Shown here: positions 31,384 through 42,639 of the stretch, in pieces
How positions within the stretch are numbered: position 1 is the stretch's first letter
Layout: each line of letters starts with the position of its first letter
Assembly: GCA_963575745.1 (NCBI GenBank)
Contig: CAUYUJ010016360.1
Location: 245,001-309,000, forward strand
Source of the DNA: Prorocentrum cordatum
Lineage: Eukaryota > Sar > Dinophyceae > Prorocentrales > Prorocentraceae
Reading direction: 5' to 3'
Length of the DNA: 64,000 nucleotides
Notes under the pieces: generated by a model
Databases searched by the model: none
Seen by the model: the letters and a program-made list of their open reading frames with translations, nothing else
Told to the model about the DNA's origin: nothing
Program-made: the position numbers and the translations under genes

Positions 31384-31994
31384 AATACCAGATATTTCTT
31401 TCGGGCCTCGCCTCGCCACGCCCCCCACCTCCTTCCATGCAAGCCAGCCTGCCAGAGTCAACGAACAAACCACGTTCTGGGAGCGGCTCTGCTGGCGGCA
31501 GCCGGCAGAGGTCAGCGGAGGAAGCCTCGGCGGCTCAGGATCGTTCGACTCAACAGGTGAGCTCAGGGTCGCAATTCCCTGACCAGCTTCCTCACGTTTC
31601 GCAGCCATGTATTAATTCGTCCCACATAGCCGCAATTGCTGCTGAGGAGGGCTCTCGCTGGCCAGGCGATCGCTGCGGCGTTGCCCGTCGCCGCAGGACC
31701 GCAGACAGACGTTCGAGACGCTTTCTCGCGGGAGCACGGGCGCATGATGGAGAAGCGCGCCCTGCGAAGGGCGATCCGGCGGATCCAAATTTTCGGGGAG
31801 GTGTGGTATCGAGTGCGTCAGTACGAACGTTCTTCAGCAGCCACGCTTGCCCCCCCCGTCCTCATCACAGATATGCAATCCCCCCTTGCACCAGGACCGC
31901 GCCCACTTCTTCTTCTTCTTCCTCCCCTCCGGCTTCTGGCTCTCTTCGGCAGGCCAGACATCGACGGCGTCAGTAACTTATTCAACTTTGGAGC

Positions 31995-34900
31995 TTGAGC
32001 GTCAAAAGTTTGCGGTCGCTGGATAGACTCGGAGAACTTCTTCGTTTAGCGAAAAGCTCCGGAATCGTTATCTTTTGCGCGCAGGGTGCCCAATTCGAGA
32101 ATTCTGGATGTTGGAAATCTTCAGGGTTCCAGTTCGTGCCACTGCCACGCACGAGTTTTCGGGGACGCGACGGATGTCTTATCACATTCTGTCTCCGTTC
32201 TTTTGCATCTGCGGAGCTTCGGTGCCAACATGTTTGGATGCCTGGCCGTCTACTGGGGATCTGACTGCGCCGAGCAGGACGCCGAGCACGAGACATTTAC
32301 GTGCTATGTGGGTACTCGCCCACCAACGAACCCCTTCGCCCACGGGCCGACCAAGATCCCCAGGAGGCCCAGGACGCCCATTATCGGGTTCAGGACAGCT
32401 TGTGGCTAGATTGCAGCAAGGCTGTCAGCAGCGTTCCTCAGAGGTGTGCTCTGGTGCTGTGCTTAGACGCGAACGCCACGGTTAGCCCAAATCTCCCTCA
32501 TGTTGGTGATGCTTGTGTACAACGGCACGAACGGCTCACGAATGCGAATGGCCTGAAGTTTCTCCACTTGCTGCCGGAGCATGAACTCAAAGGTTTAATT
32601 GCATTTGAAAGAAAACGCGTCTTTCAGAGACTTGGAAGCATACGGTAGGTGATGGATGGAATATCGTGGATTATGTATGTACCAGGTTTTCGGGGACGTA
32701 CGGATACAGTGCCAAACCATTGAAAACGCTCCCCGTCAACTTAGGTGGTTACCGGGACCATCGTCCTTTGGAGGCGCGCTTGTATGTTGGACTCCGTTGT
32801 CGGCACATTGCCCCTCCACGGCCTCTGCGGTGGAATCGCGATTTGCTTTTACACGACCTTCCTGCAGCTCAGGAGCTGTGTCTAAGGTTTTTCGGAGATG
32901 AGAACCACGCACCGCTTCCTCCTGCACGAGTCGCTGCTTTTCGCGATCGTTTAGGGACTTTGACCCGGCCCAAGGGTTTAGACGGTGGTTGGCCTGAATT
33001 TTGCGTGCTCGGTCTGTGCTACCCTGAGACAGGCTCTTACTTTAATGCCTTACAGGGTGTCGTCGTTGATTCAGCGATTGGTCTCTATGCCACCCCTCCA
33101 GGCACATCCCACACCACAGCGCACTAGGCCGATACTCTTTCGTTGGTGGCAGCAAAGCAACACTCTCAGCGCCAACTGGCGTCAATTTCCTCCACCACTT
33201 CCGGCCTTGGCGAGCACCTCCTACACGCGTACAAGACTTTAGCCAAAGCGGCCAAACGAGCGGTCCGATCTGAGCGCCGAACGGAGCTGTCCAGCGTGGC
33301 GGATGAGGCCGAACTTGTACATTCTCACGGCAATTTGCGACGTTGCTATGCGATCGTGTGTCGTCTCGCCGCGAAGCCGAACCCGCCGACGGTCAGCATG
33401 GTGAACCCACTTTCTGGTCTACCTAGTTTCGACGACGACGAAGACTAGGAGGTCTGAGCCAAGGCCCTGGCTGATATCTTCCAGGCCGAGGAGGCGCCCT
33501 TATCTTTCAAGGCTCCGCCGTGCCCATTGAAGGCCCCCGATCATTCTCGCACCATGGATTTCTCAGCGCTGGATGTCTAAAAGGCCATAGGAAAGCAACC
33601 GAATCACAAGAGTTGCCCTGTCTTGAATTGGTCCCCTGACCCCGACCGTGCTGAACCTGAGGGTACTGTTGCAGAACTTTGGAAGCTAGGGGTGGATTTT
33701 ATAGCCGAACCGCTGTGCCAAATATTCCAGGCTTCGCTCGCTCATGCCCGTTGCCCCCAACGGTTCAAGAACGGGGAGGTGGTCAGTCTGGGTGAGCCCA
33801 AGGGGGACGGCAGGAACGCCCGGGACCACTATCGAACCCTGAACCTTATTGGTCGCGCTGGCAAGGTGTACTCGAATGTCACGTGCACGACCGGCCTTTC
33901 GCAGCATCACTCCCAAGGTGTCGCACGCGCAGTACGGGGCTCTGGCTGGACGGTCGACTCGCGACGCCATCGCACTTGTTGATGAAATTCTTCGGCGATC
34001 CAACTTGTCTTGAAGGCGTACCCAGCGCCCCGCCCGACTTCTTGCAGCTGTTTTGTTGGATCTTGAGAAGGCTTTCGGTTTGCTCGACAGGGAAGAGATA
34101 TGGATGGCTTTCCAGAGGCTTGCGCTATCTAGACATATGGCCCTGGCGGTGGAGGAACTGCACGACTGCGCATATTGTGTCACACGGGACGTTAAAACAA
34201 CTCGTCCGTGCCGTTGTTTGCGCGTTGGCCTCGTCGAAGGGCCTGCCCTTTTCATCTGCCTGTGCGACAGTATCCTGGCTGACGTCCAAACCCACTTCGA
34301 GGAATCCGAGTTCCCTGTTCTATAGGCCTTCTTTGACCCAGCCTTTGAAGGTTATCGCGGCGAACATCCTTTCGGCGTCGAGGAAGAGGGGGCAAGCTGC
34401 ATTGACGTTTCATTGGTTGCTTTCGTTGATGACTTGCTTTTTTGTCTAGGATGATTTTGGTGCCGTCAATCGTTTCCTAGAGTTTCTGGTGCGCGAGCTG
34501 ACGGAAGGTAATATCATTGCGAACGAGGCCAACTTTGGTGTGGTTCTCGCTGCCTCTGGCCATGGATGCCGGGCTTTGCTCCGCAGTATCAAACAGCAGG
34601 GTATTGGTGTGTTACATGGGCACGGGGGCCAGGCTGTACCTGTCCATGCTCATACTTCCGTTCGGTAGCTCGGGGCGCGGCTGCGCGCGGATGGTTCGAT
34701 GGCCGAGGAGATGTCGAGTCGTTTCACGTTCGGCGAATGCTGCTCATGGGCGTCTCTCGCAGCGTCGCAATCCTTAGTGAGGTCGGTCGCTTTGTGCGCC
34801 ATGGAGGTGGCGGTGCCTTCGAGACGCGACGTCACTAAGCCCGAGCGCTGCCAAACCCGTAGGCCCAGACACATCCTGCGTTGCCCTGTTCATTTGGTCA

Positions 34901-35535
34901 AGACTATCAACTTGGGGGTCCGCCGGAAAGCTAGGGACTATTCTATCGAATACACGCTTTGTTATCGACTGCGATGGTGGCAACACGTTGTTCGGCTTGG
35001 GTTGGGGGAAGGGACTGGCGACGATGCGACGCTGGCACTCCGTGCAGTTATATTCGGGCGTTTATTTTTCGAACCCGTCGGACGCACATAGATCACATGC
35101 CGGCTACGCCAGCTCAGCGACGATCTCCGAGGGTAATGGGGTTGTCTGGCGGGCGAGGAGCAGGAGGAGGCTCGCGCGCAGTTCGGCCCAAGGTATGGGC
35201 ACCCTGAGGTATCCCGGAAATGGCTCCTCTGGCTCGCCAGGGCCCGCATTGGTATTCTGAAGAAAGTATTGTCCTTTTCTGCGTCAAGCGACCCACAGGT
35301 ACATAGAGCTGATCATCCTGCTTGGGTGTTTGTTCCATGCGATATTTGCGGTCAATTCTGCTACGGTGCAAAGGGATCCCAAAACCATAAATTCCCAGTG
35401 CACGGGATCGAAGATACGTTAGATGACGTGCCCCTGGATTTCTTGGAGAGGAAGGGGTGCCCGAAATGCGGTAATATAGTCGTTGCTTCGTCATGTTCGC
35501 CACCGTTGCCAGGGATTTCGGTGTGTTGCTGATGC
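31995..35535 (+). pseudogene. LINE-C, decayed non-LTR retrotransposon (endonuclease + reverse transcriptase)
   Basis: Recognisable pieces follow in the right order but in changing frames. An endonuclease start lies at about 31995-32150 (LGELLRLAKSSGIVIFCAQG), then CGYSPTN and LDANA at 32301-32500, and GYRDHRPLEARL at 32745-32780. A basic linker lies at 33143-33448. Fingers lie at 33623-33870 (RFKNGEVVSLGEPKGDGRN, YRTLNLIGRAGKVY), motif A at 34053 (LDLEKAFGLLDREEIW) and motif C at 34419-34440 (AFVDDLLF, after an in-frame TAG at 34323). Next come a thumb/connection region and a final zinc-knuckle-like CDICGQFC...CPKCG at 35341-35470. At least four frame changes or stops interrupt it, so it is inactive. 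The catalytic residues that remain look normal. It differs from LINE-A, -B and -D and has no RNase H. Confidence 0.85.
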
Positions 35536-35564
35536 TGCTGGGGTAGCTGTTCAGGCCCAAGGGG

Positions 35565-36373
35565 TTGCTGCAGCTGTCCACCCGCCTGCGCCTCCAGCCG
35601 CGCCAGACGTGCCAGCTACTGGCCGTGTTCGCGCCCATCGCCGAGGCGGGCAAGAAGCGGGCCGCGGAGGAGGCGGCGCCGACCGACCACGGCAAGGAAG
35701 AGGACGGGGGCGCGACCGCGTTGCCGGCCGACGTCAGGCGCTTCCAGACAGCGATGGCCAAGCTTTTGATGCACCAAGAGGACTTCGTGCGCTCGGGGTC
35801 CCGCGACGACAACTTCGTCCTGTCGCTGGTGATGGGGGTCGCCCATCCAGGTGGCGCTAGAGAACGGGGCCAAGGACTACGGGAAGAAGGGGAAGGAGGA
35901 GAGGGAGGCAGCGCCCGACCTGGAATCGCACAAGGGGCATCCGCAGGGGAAGTGCCCCGACTGTTTCCTGCCCATGGTGCTGTATCGGATGTGGGAGGCT
36001 TGCGAGGCCAAGCAGGAGCAACTCCGCCAGGCCATCCAGCAGGGCGAGGACCCCGCGGCCGCCGAGGAGGCGCTGAAAGCGCTCCGGACGCACGGGGGCC
36101 GCGTCTAGGACCCAGACCATCTCATCTCCACGCGGTGCTTCCGCGTGGGCGCGACGGAGGGGGAGGAGGAGAAGGAGGTCACGAAGTGGATTCTTGCATG
36201 CAGCCACCACCCGCGCGAACGGCGGCCTGTCCGGAGCCTGCCTGGTGCCGACGCACGGCTGGGCGCCACGAAGCAAACGGGCCAAATTGGTGGAGAGGCT
36301 GGCCCTCAAGAGGCAGGGCGGCGCGCCTGGCTCGGGAGGCGGAGCCTGGAAGCCCAAGCAGCACAAGACATGA
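35565..36373 (+). pseudogene. Broken gene of unknown function
   Basis: A coding-like segment (LQLSTRLRLQPRQTCQLL, then RRFQTAMAKLLMHQEDFV and DDNFVLSLVMG) runs at 35565-35845. It continues in another frame from 35851 to 36106 (ENGAKDYGKKGKEEREA, KCPDCFLP, LEALKALRTH-like end) to a TAG. Beyond the stop, LISTRCFRVGATEG, then in a further frame GWAPRSKRAKLVERLALKRQ, suggest more of the same protein up to about 36370. It looks like one protein of roughly 250 residues with two frameshifts and one stop. It directly follows LINE-C and could be part of another mobile element. I do not recognise the family. From 36374 to 37738 no gene is seen. Confidence 0.45.
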
Positions 36374-37738
36374 TAGATGTTGCGGGCTCGACGCGGCCTT
36401 CCGGCCCCGCTCCTTCGGTGTCGGCATCTTCTGCGACGCGGGAGCCGCGAGCGAAGAGCCAGAGGACCAGTGCGAGTTCGCGCGTGGCGTTCGCTCGGAC
36501 ACAGATAGTATCAATTAGTGCGACCCTGGTTCCACGATCGGGGGCCCAGAGGGCGCGCTCGGGTGCCTCGTCGGCGACTTCCCCACCTTGTTCTCCTGAG
36601 TCTTTCGCTTCGGGGCCTGCGCCCTCCGCCTTCCTTGCCCCCCCTCCCGGCCTCCCCCCGCCTCGCCCTCCCTCCCCTCCCCCCGCCCCCGCCCCCCCTC
36701 CGAGGCAGCGACCCCTCACGGATTTTTGTCGGTCGTTCTGCCCCCCGGAGACCCTAGAAGATATGGAGACTTGGTATGCGGCCTATCTTCCACTTGTGCC
36801 GGGCTCCCTCCAAAGTTTTTGTTTTACAGGTGTTCTGTGCCCCGGAGGGTCTCGATGATACGCATTCCCTGTGATTTGTAGCTTGTCTCTTTCTTTCTCT
36901 CCCTCTCTCCCTGCTGTGCGCGAAAGCGGTCAGTTGATTATCCTTACGCGATTTGGTGACAAGGCTTTTCATGTGGGGAGGCTGCGGCCCCCGCCCTCCT
37001 CAGGGGAGGGGGGGGGGGGCTGCCCTTCGGGAGCCGTCCTCCTGCTGGTGGGCGCCGCGAAGCGGTGGGGCTGGGAGACGACGATGCCCACCTGCCTTTG
37101 CTCGCTCTTCGTCGGGCTTTTGGTTTAGCATAGTGCCTATACCAGCTCCTTTTCGCACGGTATTTCAGAGCCCCTCACTTGACATCATGCGCCGAAGGAT
37201 CATTGGGGGTAGCGCGCGTATGTGTGCGCGTGGAAGTCCGGGTGAAACGCTCGCATTTTTGGACCCAGGGTTTCTGGAGTCAGCCACCCTGAGATCCGAC
37301 GTCGCGAACGAATTTCAACGTCGTAAGAGGAGAACTCGATCGGAGCCCCGGGCCACACCTCCCTGCCGCCTTTTCCGAGCCGGATCGATCCGTGAGGGCC
37401 CCGTGGCCCGAAGCGGGGCAGCATCGCCCGTTGCGAACAAGGGTGCGGCGCCAGAGCGTCCCGCTGCGGCCGTCCGCCAGAGGGGCACGCCACCGAGGAG
37501 GGGGAGGGCAGGGTGCGGCTCTACTGCGGCCCGTCGCTGAACGACACGCGGTGCCAGCGCATCGCCGACCACGGCGCCGAGGAGCCCGCTCGCTCTCGCG
37601 GGTCTTGGCGGTGGCCCTGGCACCCTTGGGGCGACAAGAAGAATCGCGGCGGGGGGCTTTTGGGCAAGCTCAGGCCTCCAGGGTCCCTCGCCGGGCCAGC
37701 CCCAGGTTGAGGGTTTCTTCGAAGGGCTTAGGCGACCC

Positions 37739-37870
37739 GTCCTCTTCCTCCTCCTCCTCCTCCTCCTCGTCCTCATCCTCCTCCTCCTGCTCCTCCTCCT
37801 CCTCCTCCTCCTCCTCTCTCCTCCTCCTCCTCCTCCTCCTCCTCCTCCTCCTCCTCCTCCTCCTCCTCCT
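37739..37870. repeat. (TCC)n microsatellite at the 5' edge of LINE-D
   Basis: TCC/CTC triplets with a few TTC, CGT and CAT interruptions end abruptly where LINE-D-related sequence begins (TGATTGATTTTGCCGAC). The polarity on the LINE-D coding strand is CCT, as at its 3' end. Confidence 0.95.
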
Positions 37871-40800
37871 GATTGATTTTGCCGACAGCAGCAGATACAC
37901 AGGGCGGGGTGCCCCTCCGAGCTATCGGAATTCGACGGCAGGCGGCGCGCTAGCCCGACATCAGCCGGCTGCGACCCAGGAGGCATGGGCCCTCAGGCTC
38001 ATGCAAGTGCGTGTTGGCGATGTGGAGCTCGCTTGCGCCAAGCATGACAAATGCACGGCACCGTCGCAGGCTCGTCTCTACTCCTGTGTTGTTGGTGAAG
38101 GAACGGAAGGCAGGATGAGGAGGCACATTCCGACGGAGGTTGCTACTATTCTCTCCTACCTACTTGTCTCTGTGGCCCTGGAGCCTGTGCAGCACCACGC
38201 TTACATGTTAGGCTTTGTGTCGACCTACCTCGGCCACCTTGCTGCCAACGTTGAGCGCCGTCTTGCCAGTGCCCGTGAACGGTCGCTCACGAATTGGATC
38301 CGTCAGCACCTGAGGCAGCAATCGGGACCCTTGCATAAGTGGTCAAAGCCGAGGGGATGGAGCATTTCACAGGTCGACACCGCACTGGGCCCATCGAGCT
38401 CCCCGAGGGACATATGCGACGTTCAGCGTGGGTCCTGGTCCGACATCTGGAACGGGTGCGACGAGGCCCCAGACCTTCTGTCTCAGAGCGTTTATGATCT
38501 GGAGGACGGGGACCTGATTAAAGAAATGCGCGCCCTCTGCTCCAATGGACCTCGGCTTCCACCACTTAGGATAGGAGAGCTCCGACAAGCTGCCCTACAA
38601 TTCCCACGACGTACGGCTATCGGGTCCGACCAATTCCGACCACGGCATTGGTCTTTGGTTTCCAACGGGGCCTTGGCAGTCTTGGGGTAGTTGTTACACC
38701 TGTGTGAATCCTTCGGAACCTGGCCCACCTGCCTCCCCCATGTCCACGTGGTACTCTTGGGCAAACCTACGGGTGGGTATCGCCCTATCGCGCTGCTTCC
38801 TTCTATAAACCGACTTTGGGCCAAAGCTCTCCTCTCTTGGGTTCGGTCTTGGGCTAGCCGCCTCAATCGCCATTGTCCTTGGGATCCCGACGTTCAACGA
38901 CTGACGTTGCTGCGCGGGTATTGGTAGGTGCCGAAGCAGGATGCCACATGCAGCCTGATGCCCAGGCTTCGGTCCATGCCATCGTCGACAATGCTAAATG
39001 CTTTGACAGGGTGCCATGGAAACAGCTGCTCAGCTCGGGAGTCATACACGGATTCCCTGGTCAGTTCTTCCTCCTTGCCTTTCGCGTGTATATTGGGGCT
39101 AGGAGGTTGGTGTGGGACCACACCTACTCTGCCACTGTCTATGCCAAGACAGGGGTCTTTCCAGGTTGCGCCATGGCCATGTTTGCCCTCCAATGTGTTA
39201 TGCTTAACTACCTCATGTGATGCTCTCATGCGACGCACCTCGGACATACCCCGTAGCCTCGATGTCTACGCCGATGGTAATCGCTGTGCATGTGTATGGG
39301 GTTCTCAGACAGGTGGGCACATGGTCTGCAAAGGTGCTTCGTCTATTGGTACATGTTTTTCATGCCCTAGGCCTCCCGCCCGCGGCGCACAAGATGAAAC
39401 TCACGAGCTCTGTGCCCAAGTTGGGCCAGTGGGTGGCTCATCACATTCGGGATCTTGGTTCTACTTACGTTTCGGCCCTTGAGGTCCTGGGGATTGAAGT
39501 CTCGGGGAGGCCGATCAAGTACACGAAGATTCGTCAGAGGGTTAGGGGCGTTGCCAGAAGAGGCCACGTTTCCAAGCCCTGCGCAAGACGGGGCCGCTCC
39601 TCAGCAAGTTTTATAAGCAGGCGCTTCCGCCAGCTATGACGCACGGGCTGGGAGTCCACGGTGCGCCGCCCAGGCTTGTGGAGCAGATGCGCGCCACCCA
39701 ACGAGGAGCATGGCATGCCACTGGAGCTAGCACCTCTTGCTGGTTCACGGCGTGCTTACAGGGGTCAACCATCACCGACCCACAAGTCGAAGCTTGGGCT
39801 GCTCCCCTATTTCAGCGGGCCTTGCTCCTACGGGACCCCACGGTGCCCCAGTCAGTGCTCCGGGCCGCCTGGGTTCGTCAGATTCAGAAGGCGCATCATG
39901 CCAAACACCCCTGGAGGAACGTTGCTGGGCCCGCAGGCGCCACCATAATGTCCTTCAAGGAACTGCAATGGGCAACCGTCAGCAGCACCACTTGGAGGAC
40001 TGATCTTGGGGTGGTTCTAAATCTTAGGGATGATGCGCCGTCCACTATCAAACAACTTGCTCGGGAAGCTGGTGTCCGACGGCCATGGGGACGGTGGGCC
40101 CAGAGGGCTCCGCTACCTGGTAATGTGCAGGTACCGCGAGAACCCGCAGGTTATTGGATGGAGCCCGCACTTCGTATACTTGGCCAAGTCGAGGTCCCGG
40201 ACTCACCTCCTTCCGACTCCTCCGACTGTGGCGATGACGACGACGGCAATCGCACTTCCCCTGGTGGTGTCACTGGAGAACCGTTGAATCAGAGCGAACC
40301 TCTTCGGGCATCTTGGGCTCTCAACCACAAGGAGGCAGGGCTCCTCCGAGCGCTGCTAGGCGGCGGCATCTGGACGCCCGCTCGCATGGCTGCCTGTGGC
40401 TACCGAGACAAGGGCGCATGCCCCAAGTGCGGACACCAGCCGTGCGACCTATACCACAGTTTGTGGGGCTGCCCGCATATTGCCGGAACGCGGGACCTGC
40501 ACATGAATGCTATATGCGTGGGCGGCTTCCCGGCAAAAGCTTTTGACTCCATGTTATGGTCCCACCGTCTTGTCGGTCGCTCGTGCTTCCCACCTCTCAC
40601 GGCTCGTGACAGCGCTGGGCGGTGGCACATACAATATGGGGACCCACGCGGGATCACAGGTGATGTCTACCCAGACGGAGCCTGTCAGAGGATGTGGTAC
40701 TGACCTAAGGCGTCGCGAGCAGGATGGGGTTTCTGTCAGTTGCGTGAGCCCATGAGGCGGGGGGTAGACATTCTCGTTTTGGGGGCTCCCCCAGGCCTTA

Positions 40801-42404
40801 TACAGTCCTCGCCCAGGACCGAGATATACGCCTTCCTGCAAGTCCTTCAGGTGCGCATTCCTCCGATATGTGTGCACACCGATTTCAAAGGCCTTGTTGA
40901 TAGCCTGGCCCTGGGTGCCCGATGGCGTTGCGCCCCGAGGCGCTTTAATGTGGATTTGTGGGGTCGCATATGGGCGAAGCTACAGGACCTGGGTGAGCTA
41001 GAGACTGAGTTGCCCTGGTCCGAGGCCACCAGCGAGGGCAGCGCGCCGATGCCGTTGGGAATCGGCCGAGATCGTCATGCCATCCCTAAGATAGATGTCA
41101 AGGCCATGAGGCTCGGCCGCAAGAATCACGTGCGTCTCCTCAGGTGGGCCGTCACGGCCCTGGCCCAGGTTTTCGACGGCCAGCGCACCGACACCAGGCC
41201 CCGTGTGAGGCCTCGTGGCGTTCGATCTCGTCGGCGGCCGCCGCCGAGCGAACCCGGGGCCGTAGCATATGGCGTTGCAGCTATTGCAAGAAGGGCTTGA
41301 AGCAGGAAGGGACCCGTCGTCGTCTCGCTCTGCTCGCCTGCCCGGCTCGCCTGCGTGCCGCCGACAGCAGCAGGCAGGATCCCCCCAATGCCGATCCTCC
41401 TGGTGACGCCTCGAGCGGCCAGGCAGGCAATGGGGATCAGACCCTGAATGCTGCTGCTAGCTCTGTCGGTGCTGATGTGCCTCCCCCTCTCGCTCCTGAC
41501 TTCGTTCGGTCGGTGCGCCCTCGGGCGCGGTCCCCGCCCACTGGTCAGCCTGAGCCGCTGGAGGTCCGAGTTGGGGAGGTTGCCTCTGCTCCTCTTGCCG
41601 AGGGGCCCTCTCTCGCTCGTCCTCGAAGCCCCTCCCAGGACTCCACAAGTTAGGTTCGACCGAGGGTGAGCTTCGAGCCCGCAGTGATCCTTTGGGATGG
41701 TGTTGGGGACGCGCAGGCTAACGCCACTGCTCAGGTGCAGCCGCCTCCCATCTTAGCCCGTTTTGGACCACCATTTAGGCCTGAGAAGCGCAGAAGGATG
41801 GATGCTCAGGATCGGAGGGTGCACAGGCCGTCCCTCTCTGACTCCTCCGTCCCAGCCGAACCCCTCCCTGAAACGGGCCCCGCCCCCGCTCGGGCCGCGC
41901 GGGGTCACCGCCTTTGGGCTTGTTCGGGCCATGTGTGTCTGTGTGTTCCTTGCGGGTACTTTACCACGGGTACGGCTGGGCACTTGCTTCTTGATTGCCC
42001 GTCGCAAGACCCTTCGCACCGCCTGTCGCAACGGGCCCAACGAAGCCGACGGCAGTTTTTGGCGGCCTACCATCCCGCGGATGAGGGGCGCTCGGGCTCC
42101 AGGAGAGTCCCTGCCCCTCGTCCTCTCCATGCTCGGGACCCAGAGACTCTCTGGGCCAGGCTCCTCGGGAGCCCCACCCCACTGTCTCAATGGGGTCGTG
42201 TGGGCGCGAGGGCGGAGCACCTGCCTGCAGAGTGTCCTCCGCGCCTTACTTTCCATAATGAGTTTGTGCTCCGCATCCTCGCAGAGATCCCAAGGGTGGG
42301 CCTGGGTGCGATCGGAGCTCCCTGAGGGGGACGTCCGCGCCCGCCCTCGCTATGTTGTGTCAGGCAGTGCACTGCGCGTCCGCTCCAGCCAGCGTCGTAT
42401 CCTC
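37871..42404 (+). pseudogene. LINE-D, decayed 5'-truncated non-LTR retrotransposon (RT + RNase H)
   Basis: The element begins in the region linking endonuclease and RT (38000-38690; LHKWSKPRGW, LRQAALQFPRRTAIGSDQFR). Fingers lie at 38691-38870 (LLGKPTGGYRPIALLPS), motif A at 38970-39020 (HAIVDNAKCFDRVPW) and motif B at 39150-39200 (GVFPGCAMAMFAL). Motif C at about 39258-39285 reads VYADGNR, so the second catalytic Asp is Gly. A long thumb/connection frame follows (39636-40700) with a zinc knuckle CPKCGHQPCDLYHSLWGC at 40420-40475. RNase H starts at YPDGACQ (40668) and continues in another frame (40800-41030; TEIYAFLQVLQ, VHTDFKGLVD). Further Cys/His motifs lie at 41275-41340 and 41905-42000. 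Frame changes, stops and the Gly substitution mark it as dead. It ends in (TCC)n. Confidence 0.85.
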
Positions 42405-42598
42405 CTCCTCCTCCTCCTCCTCCNNNNNNNNNNNNNNNNNNNNNNNNNNNNNNNNNNNNNNNNNNNNNNNNNNNNNNNNNNNNNNNNNNNNNNNNNNNNN
42501 NNNNNNNNNNNNNNNNNNNNNNNAGGAGGAGGAGGCGGAGGAGGCGGAGGAGGAGAGAGGAGAGGAGAGGAGAGGAGGAGGAGGAGGAGGAGGAGGAG
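42404..42598. repeat. (TCC)n ... 100-N gap ... (AGG)n
   Basis: TCC triplets occupy 42404-42423, unknown bases 42424-42523, and AGG/GGA with GCGGAGG and GAGAGG variants 42524-42598. The triplet changes strand somewhere inside the gap, so the locus is an inverted microsatellite repeat, a likely reason for the assembly break. The exactly 100 Ns are a conventional gap of unknown size. Confidence 0.95.
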
Positions 42599-42639
42599 AT
42601 TCTGGAGATTCTGCATGATCGCGTAGCGATTGGATGAAA

